Positions 11,994 to 24,779 of a DNA stretch of 64,000 bases are shown here, one piece after another. Source of the stretch: Zhengitettix transpicula (taxonomy: Eukaryota > Arthropoda > Insecta > Orthoptera > Tetrigidae); NCBI GenBank assembly GCA_037074705.1, contig CM073590.1, forward strand, positions 217,898,746-217,962,745, written 5' to 3'. The stretch's first letter is position 1; every line of letters starts with the position of its first letter. The notes beneath the pieces were generated by a model that was not told the DNA's origin, ran no database searches, and saw only the letters and a list, made by a program, of their open reading frames with translations. The position numbers and the translations under genes are program-made.

Positions 11994-12419
11994 TTTGTAA
12001 ATACCCCCTTTTTAGAATAATACTTGAAGAAGATACGAACATATATAGTTACGCTATAAATAAAAAATAAAGTGTCTGTATAATGTCAATAAATCATTTA
12101 TCATTATTAAATCATTCTGAAATGAAATGTAAGAGACAAACGGGTGATGCTCTGTTCCAAAAGTAGACTTAATATGTTTGATAATTATTTAACAGAAAAG
12201 TACGCCAACAGTCGTAAAATGAAATCTTCAGAGGTTATCGGCAAGAATGAGAAGCGTCAGTCTCTATTCGGAACGGAATTTGAAACACCGTAATAAAGAG
12301 TAAAATTTGAAATTAAAATTAGGATTCTATTACAGTCGCGGGTATATCACCGTGAATAATGAGAAATGTAGTCTTGTGTTTGCGCTACCGATACAGTCTG
12401 ATTTATAGAAATTTATTTT

Positions 12420-13040
12420 GTTACTCTCCGAACGTTCTGCTTTTGCGCAATCAAGTGTAGAAGGAATACAAATTGGCGTGAAACACAGTCACAAAAGAGC
12501 GCGCGGAAACAATAACTCGGAATTTCTCACTCCGTAAGAATCAGAGCAAAAGGAAAGTAAGTTGTGGAAAGTGGGCAACTTTTCACTCGAACGTAAAGTT
12601 TGGTGAATGCTGTCTTATGAGAACCTTCGGAGGGGAAAAGTTTTGTGTTTTCGGCGGCTGCAGTGGCAGAAGGAGCAGCACATGGCGTCTGGATCTCCGC
12701 TGCGAACTTGCAGGCCCTTCCACTGATGGATGTCTTAAATGGATTACGCTAGCTGCAAATCGAATCTGCCTCTGCCATAGTTTCTCGATCTCTCGTGAGG
12801 TCTAAACGCAGTGTTTTGAAGTGGACGAGGTCGACAGATTAGTTTACTTGCGGCAGCTAACCGCGAAGCAGATGCAATCTGATACGGAGAGAAAGCAATG
12901 TCGCTTCTTGGGCGTGAATTATGGTTGTTCCAGGGCAATCAATGGCTTTGGACTACCTCGTTATCTCCATTGCCTTGGTTATAACACTCGTAGTTTGCAC
13001 CACCTTATCACTACATTACCAGCCGCTGAATAAATTACCA
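12420..13040. other. Long GC-richer island, possible promoter or exon region
   Basis: This is one of the longest islands of higher GC in the window. It contains several CpG-containing words and open frames of 62-70 codons on both strands that disagree with one another. Donor-like GTAAGA and GTAAGT occur near 12535 and 12556. A 38-codon open frame ends at the first of these. No domain is recognisable and no TATA box is convincing. It could be a first exon with promoter, or a regulatory island. Confidence 0.25.
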
Positions 13041-13059
13041 TAGTATATCATGGGAAAAC

Positions 13060-14150
13060 TCCCTGAGATATGATGATACCGAAATAATAAATTGCTTGCT
13101 TCTTAAAAAAATAAAAAGTAATTCAGGGCAAGACTCTGTGTCTTGTCTAAATAAACGTTAACAGCACTTACAGCTTGTACTTTTATTTACAATTAAAAAT
13201 ATTATATCCCGTCAATCTCTATATTTTTCCACTAATTTATCACTTGCAATTAAAGTAGTTTTAGGATGTTGATGAAATATTGACCATAATCTACTCGTCA
13301 GCTCTGATCATTTTGGAATTTTGAAGAATCCGTTCTGAACAATCCCTTAAAAACTTCCCTAACAACTCATTTTATTTTAATTATAACATATAAAACGATT
13401 GTGTTAAAAGTATTCTAATTAGTTACAGAAGAAGCATAAAACAGACAAAATTGAATAACAAATATTTTCTCTGAGCTCAAAAGCAGAAAAGTTGTGTTGC
13501 ATTTGTCTTATCATATAATTTAAAATCCTATGATGACAAACACAAGTTTCACAGTAGGAATTAGAGATATATGAAATAGATATATAGTGAGCCACACAAA
13601 TCAATCTTACGACTGGTGACCCTAGCAAAATAATACAAGGCCCAATCGTTATAAAGATCACATGTGACTAATATCCACCTTGATTTGTTTTACGTCACAT
13701 TAAAATTTTCAAATAACAGATTATTTATACTTAATACATTCACATTTGTCTGCAGTGAATGACAAATTTCATAATACAAATTATTTAAATGTGAGAACGA
13801 AATTATTTTTCAACAGCATAAAAATTTGCTTTACAATATTACCTAAAAGATAATTTATTATGAAAATTTCATGTATTAATTTATTGCATTAATAATAGTT
13901 AAAAATAATTTACTTAATAAAGGTAATGAGATGAGACGATCGAGTTTCAATACAATATATAGAAATTGGATTAATAATAATATATATGGGTACATTAGGT
14001 TGTTTAAGTAAATGAGATATAATAGAATTTTTAGGATGGTTTTTTGGAGTAGATATGTATTAGAACTTTTACTTATAATCTGTTGGACAGAACTTTGCAG
14101 CATTGATAAGCTCATTCTAATTGTACGATATATTTCCACTAAATGTAGTT
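13060..14150. other. AT-rich stretch with no recognisable feature
   Basis: No feature can be supported. An 87-codon Leu/Ile-rich minus-strand frame at 13876-14139 is typical of random AT-rich sequence. Confidence 0.5.
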
Positions 14151-14159
14151 ATGTATGAA

Positions 14160-14480
14160 TTATATAGGGTTAGTTGGAATCCAAACTGAGTTTTTATTCC
14201 TAGGGATATATTTATCCTTTCGTATTTGCACCTTTGGGATACCACTTCATCAATTAAATTGAACGAAACCATCACTGCGCTTATTCCCTAGAGGCAAAAC
14301 TTTCAGGGAACCACAAACATGATGTTGTATTCTAAAGCATTCGGAAATAAGCTCCACTGAACAAACAGATTATTCAAATAGCGTAAGTGGTACGTTTAAA
14401 CCGATTAGTGAAATTGCCACTGGCACTAATGAAGCGGTGATCGTGGTACATGTACTTTAAGTAAAACAATCGATTACGAA
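14160..14480. promoter_or_regulatory. Candidate regulatory island
   Basis: Complex sequence with homeodomain-type words, including CCGATTAGTGAAATTGCCAC, a nearly self-complementary TTGCCACTGGCA and CACTAATGAAG. It carries no open frame worth noting. Function is inferred only from composition and motifs. Confidence 0.2.
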
Positions 14481-15539
14481 TTTCTGATAAAATTAAAATA
14501 AACATATTAATATACAATTGTAAATATAAACCGAAAAATCAATAAATATTTTCAGGAAATGTTCATTGGTCTCCTAGGTTAAAGAATATTATTGAAAATG
14601 AAATATTAAATTAAATATGTGAATTATCGTCTCGGAGAGTTTTAAGACTCAACTCTTATTTTCTGTCTTTACAATATAAGAAGCTTTCACAATATGTAGA
14701 AGACCAATAACGATTCAAACTGTTCTTTTTGCTAGAAAATTTTGATCCAATAAAACTAACTCAGGAACAGAATTGTCATGTTTCAACAAGGCTTTACGGC
14801 ACTAATTAGTCATTAACAGATTTCGTAACAAGAGACCATTTAACCTGTGGAGCGTTTACAAAAGTTTACTAAAATAGCAGTATTGATTTATCACCAGTAT
14901 TTTTAGTAAAATTAATTTAATTCATATGAATCGTGATAAACCGTATTTTAGTAGTCCTTATTGTATCACTTTATGGTACTCATTTGTAGAGTAATTTAGT
15001 TATGTGAGTTTATGAGAATAAAATTAATGATTAACAACATATTTGAAAAAATAGTTTACAATAAAACGTTAAAGAGAATAGAATAACAGACTACCTTATT
15101 CAAAAAATATAGTGGCAGCCACCAATCCACTTCAGTACTAGTAGACTGGATATTGGTTATTTATAGAAGTTATTTAAGTTTTAGATTAATCTTGAGAAAA
15201 ATAATCTGAAGAAGGTGGAACTTGTGCTTGTGAAATGAAATTAAAGCGTTCTAAACAAATATGTTAATTTCTAAAATAAGCATAACAGGATTGGCTCAAT
15301 ACTGCATTTAATACTTAGAAACTTCGATAAGTGATTACAGCGGTAGAAATTATCTGGATTGACGTAGACCCAAGATGATCTCTACTTCCAGAGATCCAAA
15401 TTTGTTCAATAAATCCAAATACAGCTTTCTCATTCAAGTATAGAAATAGCCATCATTTCTTTAATATAGAACGATATGTGAAGACTAATGACGACAGAAT
15501 AAAGTGTTATATTATCTAAAGTGAAGAAAAATTCATCTG

Positions 15540-15770
15540 AAGCGTCCGAAGCGTTATGTGCACCCAAACTGTCCACTACCTTAGGGGAAATCATTACATG
15601 TCATGCGCTAATGGTGTGTATCCAAAAGCGTATCTGATGAAACCGAAAACTGTTTGCAGTTTGTGTCACGTATATTACGTCGATGGAAACTCTGCCGCTC
15701 AAATATTAGCCGCCATGTTTGGCTTACGCAACGCAACGCAACATTTCAATAAGTCCGTTTATTAGAGTGT
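15540..15770 (+). other. Isolated 69-codon open frame in a GC-richer patch
   Basis: The patch has balanced composition and an ATG-initiated frame from 15556 to 15765. The peptide is rich in Tyr, Ala and Cys and I cannot assign it to a family. There is no splice or promoter context that supports a gene. It is recorded because the composition differs from its flanks. Confidence 0.15.
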
Positions 15771-16479
15771 TTCGTATGTGGAGATAGTGTATGTGCGTGT
15801 CAGTGTGGCTATCGTGCCATCACTGTTGTACTTCGCACTTTCTTCTTAAAATGCGTCACATTTTCTTTTGACAGTTAATAAATACCAAAGAACTGAATTT
15901 AAAAATCACTGTGCCAAATTTTTCATTAGGCTTGCCAAAATTTAAGTTCGTTATCGGTTTCCTCTTCCTTTAATAGACCATCACAGACATTAGGTACAAT
16001 TATTTTGGATCTTGAATTGCTAAATATGGGAATCAACATAAACAAACTTCAATATAAAATCACATTTTTAGTAATTCAATTTCCCAAATGATTGTGCCTA
16101 GTGTATCTGATGATATCGTAACGGGAAATGAAACCATTAACCAATTGAATTTGATAACAAATTGGATTTACCGTCACAAAATAACTGAAATTTTAATAGT
16201 GAAGAAGGAAAGACAACATTTAATTTAAATAACAAAATTTAGATTTGTAAGATAATAAACGTAATTTAAAACGAAAATATCATTTTTTAAACTAATAACT
16301 GTACATAAAAAAATGTGTTAAATATTTTAGTCATAGCAGAATTAATTTAATGGATACAGTTTTCGTTTTCATTTTTTTTCATTTTTCTGTTAATCATTTT
16401 TCAATCAATTATCAAATTATATTTAAGAATATAGAGAGAAATCTTTCTCAAGCCACAATCCGTAAAGGCCAAAGATAAG

Positions 16480-16625
16480 TTAAAAATGTATCAGGATGGA
16501 AAAATGTCTACCGGACCAGGAATAGAACCCGGGTCGTCCCGTTTATAGGGTGACGTTCTACCACTGGACTATCCCTGTCGACTCCGGATCCAGTGCGAAA
16601 TTCCTCCTTCCTAATGCAGGCTCAA
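16480..16625 (-). mobile_element. tRNA-derived SINE fragment, family E
   Basis: On the minus strand there is a box-A-like TAGTCCAGTGGTAGAACG, and about 30 bp later a box-B-like GGGTTCTATTCC, followed by GGTCCGGTAGACATTTTTCC. The spacing fits an RNA polymerase III promoter in a tRNA-like head. The arms do not fold into a proper acceptor stem, so it is a decayed SINE head and not a tRNA gene. A related box-B segment lies just downstream on the plus strand. Confidence 0.65.
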
Positions 16626-16654
16626 CCTAAAATTACAAATCACAATTGTTACAT

Positions 16655-16735
16655 GATCCAGTAAGCAGGGAGTCCCGGGTTCGTTTCCTGATTTGGCCGA
16701 CATTTTTCATCCTCATAATTTTTTTTAGAGTAACT
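16655..16735 (+). mobile_element. SINE family E box-B fragment
   Basis: TCCCGGGTTCGTTTCCTGAT, then GGCCGACATTTTTCATCC, matches the minus-strand SINE head 30 bp to the left in inverted orientation. Box A is missing or unrecognisable. It abuts the A-rich tail of the retroposon copy that follows. Confidence 0.5.
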
Positions 16736-16905
16736 GAGGGTAATCCACGTGGTGGCAACGCCCCTTTAATAGCATAGGAATGTATTTGAAAGAGGGGATG
16801 CTTAAGGGTATAGGAAGGTAGCCCACGGGCTATGATTTAAGGATCCTACCCGGCATTTGCCTAAAAGTGACCTAGGACAAACCCTATAAAACGTGAATCA
16901 GGTAG
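16736..16905 (-). mobile_element. Retroposon family C, 5'-truncated copy
   Basis: Read on the minus strand it gives the family's 3' half: TATAGGGTTTGTCCTAGG, then GGCAAATGCCGGGTAGGATC, and a terminal GTGGATTACCCTCAG with a short A-rich tail. The 5' half is absent, as expected of a truncated retroposon. Confidence 0.75.
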
Positions 16906-16909
16906 AATA

Positions 16910-18180
16910 TATATATATAACTTTTAATTACAGTTTGTTTTTATTTCAGTTATGAGAGATTTCATGAGTATTTAATCAATCTTCTAATGCATATTACATT
17001 TTACAGTAATTCTATACACAGAAATGAAATAAGATACTGTTAAAAGTTTCATAAATGTTGTATTAAATGATAAAGTGACAAAAAACAAATTATTCTGAAG
17101 ACTTACATAAATTAAATCTACCTCAATAAATTGTGTCCCGAATTCAATTTCCGAGTTCGTACGTAATGATTAATAAATTAAATTCGTTTCTTAACTACAC
17201 TCACATGTTGACTGAACATCAATTTTAAGAAACATATTTTACCTGCTATACATATGATTTACTTATATATAAACTACAATACAAAAGAAAAAAATCTGGG
17301 ACGGTTTATTAAATTCGTCTTAACTCGTATTAATCTGTAAACCTCATCACAAACAAAATTTATTTGCGTAAAAATATAAACACAAAATATGAAAACGGTT
17401 CTCCTTTTCACTTTATATCGCGGTGGGGTTGTGGTGTTTTTTTAACTATGTCACGCCTGTCATTGCTGTGAAAAATATTTTCACTTTTTTGCCCTGATGG
17501 TGCGAAAAACAATTAATTCAACGTGTATCGCTCAAGCGAGATTCTCTCTTTTTCATGTAAAAAATTCGCTTTCGTCGATCAAAGTGGAATGTAATACATT
17601 GAGCTTTCTGAGAATGTTTAAAAGCTAGTCACTGTCGTAAAATAGGAAAGTACTCATGTGATCGCGTGCATTTTCAAGATTTTATCTCTGCTCGGTCAAG
17701 CATAGGTCAATTTTCCACTGTAAAATAAGGTAGTGCTAAATGCATAGAAGTTGTCAAATTCACAAATAGTCTCACGTATGCAGTGTAATGTTGTTTATTT
17801 TATTATTACCGCTTAATGCAATGTGTTATTTTATTTAAGGAAAGTACAGAGGCATTAAGTATATTCAATTATAATCTATGGGATCCTGTTTAAGTAAATT
17901 TTAGATTAATAAAGAAATTTTGAATTTTACATCTAAATACTTAGGTTTGAACTTCACTCTTTCTGCTCTTTAGAATACTTTTTCCTGGGTAACACTAATG
18001 AAGGAAACTATTGAAACAAATTACTACGAATTTTCTTGACTTTCAGATATTTAATTTACCTGTTCGTCCATCTAATATTCCGTTCAATCATGTCATAAAT
18101 CTGAAAATTATTAACACAGAAAAGTTTCATACGATGTTAATAAAAGTACAAACTTGTATTTAGCCTATAAATATTTTCTC
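16910..18180. other. AT-rich stretch with no recognisable feature
   Basis: I see no gene or repeat that can be supported. A GC-richer patch at about 17400-17720 has no open frame of note. Confidence 0.45.
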
Positions 18181-18189
18181 ATAGAGTAG

Positions 18190-18645
18190 ACCTCATCGTC
18201 CATTTTTAGAATTTGCTACACGCAAAGCGTGAGGGACTTCCCGTTGTAGCCTCTCTTCTTTCATACAACAGGGAATGCGGAAGGAAGAGCAAAGGAATAA
18301 AAAGGTTTAATATGACACATCGGGCTATATTTTAAGTATCATAACCGGCAATTCGTCTAAATTGAATGCAGGGAAATTCCTATAAATTTTGCATCACGTA
18401 GGTCCCACTTCACTGTGAATTGTTGTGGGGATGTATCAAAACCGCCTCCGTGCCTCGAATTGGTTTGAAGATAAATTTGTCCGACTATTCCAATGGGAAC
18501 CAGAAACAGCTCTTCCCGTACACCCCTCAAAACTAACCGAAGTCTCTCGCCTCTTGGGAACCTTAATTCAAAAGCAGAAAGAAAAATCTTGGCCGTTGGT
18601 AGCCTCCTCCTACTCTCCTGTAAGTTACCACTTGTGAGAGATAAC
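18190..18645 (-). mobile_element. Retroposon family C, diverged long copy
   Basis: On the minus strand the order of landmarks is the same as in the 5.8 and 45.8 kb copies: GGAGGCTACC, GAATTAAGGTTCCCA, TTTTGAGGGGTGTA, GGAATAGTCGG, GACGAATTGCCGG and ATATAGCCCGA. Divergence is high. The short plus-strand open frames over it are shadows. Confidence 0.7.
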
Positions 18646-19109
18646 TCTAAACCAGCATATGTATTTCTTTGGAAGAGATTACAGTAAATTTATGTTACAC
18701 GAATAAGTGCAATTGATTTCATATGCATGGAGCAATTAGTAGATTCGTATAGGCCGCACGCATAATTAATAACATTTGAAGGTTTACGTGAGTTTAGAAC
18801 AACATATTGTACATAATTTCAGGGTCGTCGAGTTTGACTATTACAGAGATGATTTTGTATTAAACTATTTTATCGGCGTAGTTTTCTTATATATCAATTT
18901 ATCCTTAATTTATTCATTTATGTTTATAATGAGTCGTAATTTAAATCGCACTGTTCCAAATAATTTTATGGATCATACCCCTCAATTATAACGTCTTAAA
19001 TATATTTATAATTAAACTTTGTAAATCTTTGTCGATATTTTGTCTTTGTTATTAATTTCTTAACATTGTCAGCACGTAATATTAGATCATATTTGATAAG
19101 ACCTTGATA

Positions 19110-19430
19110 TCGTCAATGAACGTTAAGAGGGCACCAAGCAAAATGAGTTGTAATATGGGAGTATTGACGTTGTTTCGCTATTGTTAGTTTTGATGTTGCG
19201 TTGTAGTGTGTTGTGTATCCGGGGGAGAGGGAGGAAGGGAGCACTGCACGCCTGCATAGTGATGCGACGAGACGGGACGGGACGGGATGGGAGTTATACG
19301 CTGCCAACGACAGGCGTTCGTACAGTCACTGCAGCTCCCAAATTAGCCCCCCTCTCTTCGCTGTATCGATTTATCGCAGACACAAACACAGTTACAACGA
19401 AAACTTAGTTTAGAAACACAATCACAAGCA
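19110..19430. other. GC-richer island with short GACGG repeats
   Basis: A patch of higher GC contains GACGAGACGGGACGGGACGG, a short 5-bp tandem run near 19266-19290. Overlapping open frames of 64-75 codons exist on both strands without domains. It may be regulatory or an old repeat. Confidence 0.25.
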
Positions 19431-19930
19431 TAAGTAAGTGGAACTTAAATACATAAGTTATATTAATAAATAAACGTATCTAAAAAGCTTCTGTTATTTA
19501 ATTTTATTCTGAGGGAAATGCGATAAAAACAAGTTAAAATAATTGACACCAGTTTAATGAGAGCAAATTTGATAAATATTACGGTGCTTTGAAACCATCG
19601 TTCAAGTTGGCATCACTGGTAAGAATAAAAGTTATTTTTAGTTTTAATTGATTATTTCAATAGTCCTCAAATCAGAACATACAAGTCAATTTTTATATAC
19701 ATAAATATTAAACTTAATAATGAAGAACATAACATGGAAATAGAAATATGAGAAACAAAGACATAATACATACACACACAACTAAGAAAAGCACATACAA
19801 ATATAAAAACTTATATAAACCAGCATACAAAATAATTAGCACGAAAATAACAAAAATATTGAAAAAAGTTAATTTTAAAAGTTAGGAAGCAAGTTAAAAT
19901 ATATAAATGCGTAATTTTAAGGGTCTAATA

Positions 19931-20105
19931 AGAAAAATAGCCAAATACAGACAAAAGAAGTAATGATATAAATACAATACAACGTTTCTGGAAACCTTGT
20001 GTTTTTAGTTTTCTTAGCATATGAAGTAAGGAACAAGGCCTCCAGAAACGTTAAGTCGTATTTATATCATCACTTCTTTGGACTGTATTTGGCTATTTTT
20101 TTTAT
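19931..20105. repeat. Foldback/MITE family A, copy 3
   Basis: The two ends are inverted copies: AGCCAAATACAGACAAAAGA on the left and its near complement at 20070-20100. The inner ends carry ACAACGTTTCTGGAAACC and CCTCCAGAAACGTT. The element is short (about 170 bp) with a centre of about 35 bp. Confidence 0.8.
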
Positions 20106-20313
20106 TATTAATTTTGCAAAACAGACGTTTACATTTCTTTAGGAAAATAATTCATAAATTTATCTCCTTATCTGAAAACTATTCAGCGTGTCACCACAAA
20201 ATAAATGTGATGCCATAAAAAAAGATCTAGGTTTAGGTTGATCATATGTTTCATAATAAAGATTTAATCAATTCTAGAGAAATTAGGAACGTAGGTTTTC
20301 CCGGTGTAGTTGC

Positions 20314-20376
20314 TGGATGAAGTTCTCTCGGGATTCCAACCGCCACTCGGTTGGAATCCCGAGAAAACTTCATCCA
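20314..20376. repeat. Perfect-type hairpin, 29-bp arms
   Basis: The left arm (20314-20342) starts TGGATGAAGTTCTCTCGGGA. The right arm (20348-20376) is its reverse complement with one mismatch, around a 5-base loop (CCACT). CAATTCTAGAGAAA also occurs directly on both sides (20271-20284 and 20375-20388). It is likely a small foldback element or the end of a larger one. Confidence 0.85.
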
Positions 20377-21593
20377 ATTCTAGAGAAACTTAAGGAATCT
20401 AAATGTATACTATTACATGTCGCGGATGTGAAGCTTTGTGAATTATTTAAGGATTTTATTCATAAGTAGTTTACATTTGAATCTCAGCCTTGTAGACCAT
20501 GACAATTATTTAATTAAAGCAATGTCCACCCGCAAATCATTAAAAGGAAGTGTCAGGGTTTCATAATGCTTAGCAACGAATTATATTTGTTTAAAATTTA
20601 TGCTTTTATATTTTATTTATACCTTCTATATTGACGTAATTCGTATATTTACATTTGAAATATATTATATTGACTTAATTTTCCATTTTCGTATATAATA
20701 TAACAGTTCGGTATGCGAAGTAACTTCTGTACTGTGATAAAAATGTAACTAATTTTTAATCGTAATCGTACATACAGGAAGTAGGATAAAATTTGAAAAA
20801 AAATTAATTCATAACAATATTTTGACATAACCTATGGTGAATTTTATTCCTGCGAAGTAAAGAGCAAAATTAGTAGAGATAAAAAAAATAAAAACCTACA
20901 ATATCATCAAGTGCGTTGTTTTGTCCTCCATTCTAGCTTATATTCTAAACCGGCGCTCGATTAACCAAGTTCATTAGTTTAAGTCCACTTGTTCTAGGGA
21001 CCTGGATTTTCTCAAACTCGTTCGCATGTGAAAGATATTATGGTTTCACTGGACGCTGGCAAACATTTTGTTATGCCACTTCAAATTCCCTACGAGCTTT
21101 ATTAAAGTAAAATATTCTGTTCCAACCTTGCAGTTGTATTTGGGATGATGTTGAAGTTTAATAGGATTGTAGGCTCCGAAGCCGGCAGACGTTAAGCATC
21201 ACAAAGAAAATTGCATTTAGTTATTATTCTACTAAAATTATGAGAACCAAAATACTCACATAATAAAGATAAAAATTTTAATATTGTTATGAATTTTTCA
21301 CTAATGACTTAAATTTAATACAAATAATTGTATACTTTAATTGTTTATTTTTAGTTTTTATTACGCAAAATATAGAATTAATTTTTAAAAAATTAATATA
21401 ATAACATATTATAACTAGTGAAAAAACGATTATCATAAACAATATTATTTCAATCACTTACTCAAACTATCTTAGGTAAGACATTAGACGTAAGTAAAAA
21501 AATTTCATACGTACGCGTTGTGGAAATCTAATGAACATCATAATGAATTTTTGTAGGAACTTCGATTTTAGAACACCCACTTATATACAAAAC

Positions 21594-21595
<2 letters not shown>

Positions 21596-21636
<41 letters not shown>
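21596..21636. repeat. (TA)n microsatellite
   Basis: About 20 uninterrupted TA units. Confidence 0.97.
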
Positions 21637-21637
<1 letters not shown>

Positions 21638-22139
21638 TTCCATATTGGCATGGAATCTCCTAACAAAATTTTCAGAAGGCGTATTGCGGGCAGGTATCCT
21701 AACTGCCTTTTCCCTGTCGTAACTCAGGGCACAGACTAAAGAAAAAGTCTTTTCTCTTTACTGACGTAAACAAATACGTTATATACAGGTCCTTTTTCTT
21801 AGCAACTTCAATTTAACCGATCTTAAACTTACCGGTACCACTATCAACTAATGTCGCTGATAGTTGTATATATAATTTTCATATCTCGAACGTATGGCGC
21901 TTATAGTACTATCTTAATTGTCCGAACTCTACTACTATCTCTAGTCTGTTTCACATGTGTCTTCGATTTTTTCCATAACCTTAATGCTTCTTATATACTC
22001 AAAATCTACTTTCTCTCCGCTTAAAATCTCTACTTTACTTCCTCTCTTCCAAATCTATGATATTTTTCTTTTCTATGGGGTTAGTACTATGTAGGGCAAT
22101 AGTTTAGTGATTCGTTAATATATTTTAACATTTAATTAT

Positions 22140-22640
22140 CTTAGATATTAGCAAGCGTTGGGAACTTGGCAAGTTATAACATGACTAAGTGCCAGCGTGT
22201 ACGGGAGGTAATCCTTGGAATTTAGGCAGAAACACGATCCAGACAAACATATACATGTTGAACCAGCGAGAACGTGACGTAACCATAAATATTAAATTTT
22301 CTAAGACATGTGATTGACTGGACCAATAATATTTTTTTATCCAGGAATATCGACCTACAAGGTCGATAAGATCAAGAGTTTTTCTGACAGCCAAGGTGGT
22401 ATGCGGAAATATTCTTATAATATATATTCTTATGACAGACACGGAATAATTCTTCTACGTGTCGTCGTCTGATGCAGAACACTTGTTGAACAGCGAGGAC
22501 ATCCAGGTTTTCTGGTCCGCAGATGCAGCGTGCCGACAGATTCAGGAAAGATAACTGCCAAATGTCCAAATCCTTGACGCGCGTAGGGAGTCAAGATGTC
22601 CATGGTAAACCCTGAGATTAAGAGATGCGATTGTTTCTAC
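22140..22640. other. GC-richer island with minus-strand open frames
   Basis: Complex sequence with two overlapping minus-strand frames of 65 and 85 codons in different frames. The peptides are not recognised. A small palindrome, ATCGACCTACAAGGTCGAT, lies at 22349-22367. The block could be a decayed transposable element. Confidence 0.2.
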
Positions 22641-23289
22641 AGCTAGCGAAACCCAAATAATTTGTATATATTCATGTAAATATTTTCCTTTGTTCAAATT
22701 AATAGTTAATAATAAATTCATTTCAGCGATCCTTTGATATTTTCAAAATTTAATACCATCTCCGCTACAATGAGCCCTCACAAAAACTAAATTTGGGTCT
22801 CGTAACATCGATACATTATTTTTGGGGTCCAATCAATTTATGTCCTTAAATATTTACACACCACCAACAAAAGATGTGAATAATGATCAAACAAAAGCTC
22901 TCATAGAAATTTGCTAGCACCACAACTTTTCTACAACATCCTGAGACATTTCCATACTTGCTATCCTTTTTAAAAAGACGTTAGTTAGACTTAAAAATTT
23001 CCATCTCCCAACGACACTTGTTTCCTTTCAGAAAAAATAAATCTAAATATAATTAACACAAGCACATATTTTATGTGATAATATAAGTAGTTTATTCACT
23101 ACATTTTTCACCACGGAATTTTTTAAAATTGAATAAGTATATTTATATAATAATAAGTATATTTATATAACTGTTACATAGTCAGTACATAATTATATTC
23201 TTTTTTATTTTTCCTGTTATTTTTTATTTATTTTACGATACAAAATATTATGTACTTAAGTATACAAATATAAAATATCTGTTTTAAAG

Positions 23290-23470
23290 AAATGATAATT
23301 TTATAAATAAATACCAAAATACAGTCAAAAATGAAATAAAACACAACGTTTCTGCAATCCTTGTTGCTTTCGTCAGATTATTCAAAAAAACCAACAGCCG
23401 CAACTCCGTAACCGAGCAGACCAGACACTTATTTTTGTCTTTTATTAGGCTATTCATTTACTTAATTAGA
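23290..23470. repeat. Foldback/MITE family A, degraded copy 4
   Basis: The left end has AATACAGTCAAAAATGAAAT, then ACACAACGTTTCTGCAATCC and TTGTTGCTTTCGTCAG. The right end is diverged but keeps TTTTTGTCTTTTATTAGGCT. It preserves a 4-bp GCAA/TTGC stem at the position where other copies have different paired bases. Confidence 0.65.
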
Positions 23471-23879
23471 TGTCAGCATACGAAGTGTCAAATCTTGTTA
23501 CGTGAAAATTAGAAGTAAGTAGCGAAATTAACTGCTTGAAGATATTTTATAATGGATGAAGTATGTCCTAGGGAAATACCTTGAAAGTTTCTTCTTGACA
23601 TAATTATTAGAGACAACGCATCAAAAAGTAATTCAAGGTAATTTTTTAAGTGTTCCATATAAGAATAATGATAAAATGTTTCTGTACAAAACACGATACT
23701 TATTCCGCGTCCTTTTATAAGTTTCACATTAATAAATAATATCTCTAATTATTTATATGTTCATATTACTATTTTGAAAATAAATATCGTATTCAAATAT
23801 GTGCGGTTCCATGTTTACCCCTTCTAATGTGTGTACGTTAACGTAAACACAGCTTAATTTGTGTATATACACTGACGGA

Positions 23880-24190
23880 CAGTACCATGGTAACGCGTGG
23901 TTACATGGAATTCAACGTAACTCAAAATACACGACAGAATTTCGAACAAACGCTAATTCGACTGATAGCCACATAAATCAAAATTGTTGCTTTCAAATGG
24001 AGACGGGAAAGAAACGCGAAGGCCAGAATTAACCAAACAATGGAATGCGTAGATACACAAATCAACCGGATTTTGGGGGAGGAGGGACGTCAGGTTATAT
24101 TTGGCCGTCTACTTAATTTTCGAAAATTCAACAGGCTTATCAAATTAAGCACAGACAGCGGTAAATGGATTTTTATTTCATTTTTAAGAC
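23880..24190. other. GC-richer unique island
   Basis: It starts with an imperfect palindrome CCATGGTAACGCGTGGTTAC and continues as complex sequence without repeats or open frames of interest. Candidate regulatory sequence. Confidence 0.2.
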
Positions 24191-24779
24191 GTGTTTAACT
24201 ACACAAAACATCTTATTATGTAATGTAATCATAATATTATTACAATGGTATATATTTCAATTTGTGATATCGGCATATGACTAATCTTTATGTTTGCTCC
24301 GATTGTGAGCTTGGAATATTATTAACCTACCTTTTCTTACTATATACTAAATTATAAAGTTTTATTTAAACCTTCTATGTGTTTATTGAGAGGAAGTGGA
24401 TAATTTTGTGCATTTTCAAATGTTATAATCTAAATCAATGTATTGTGAATTTGTCTCTTATTATTCTGAATTTGAAGTTACAACAAATGTAAATTATTAA
24501 GTCAACTCATATCTTTATATTATAATCTAAGTGTAATATTTGATTTAAATTACATTTTATTTTGATATGGTTAGATATTGTTCTGAGATAGCAGAATTCC
24601 TAAATGGTTAGCAACACATTATCTCTGCCAAGGCCGGGTTTTAAGGATCACTTCGCCATTTAAATTTTACATAAAAGTTATCTAAAAATGGTTTATTGTT
24701 TCTCCATTTATATTACGCATAAAGATAGCCAATGTAATTTTTTTCCGGAATTAGTATCTCCAATGCCGTAATTTGAAAT

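Noticed and set aside
11882..12070. Open frames with Ser-Leu, Tyr-Ile and Arg-Glu runs as proteins
   Set aside because: They are translations of the CT/TA microsatellite.
16500..16580. A tRNA gene on the minus strand
   Set aside because: A and B boxes are present but the acceptor arms do not pair; it matches a second SINE fragment nearby.
22349..22367. A short palindrome as an operator
   Set aside because: A single 7-bp-arm palindrome is expected by chance over this length.
24600..24665. A tRNA-like SINE head (AAATGGTTAGCAACA with GGCCGGGTTTT)
   Set aside because: The box-B match is poor and no body or tail matches another copy.
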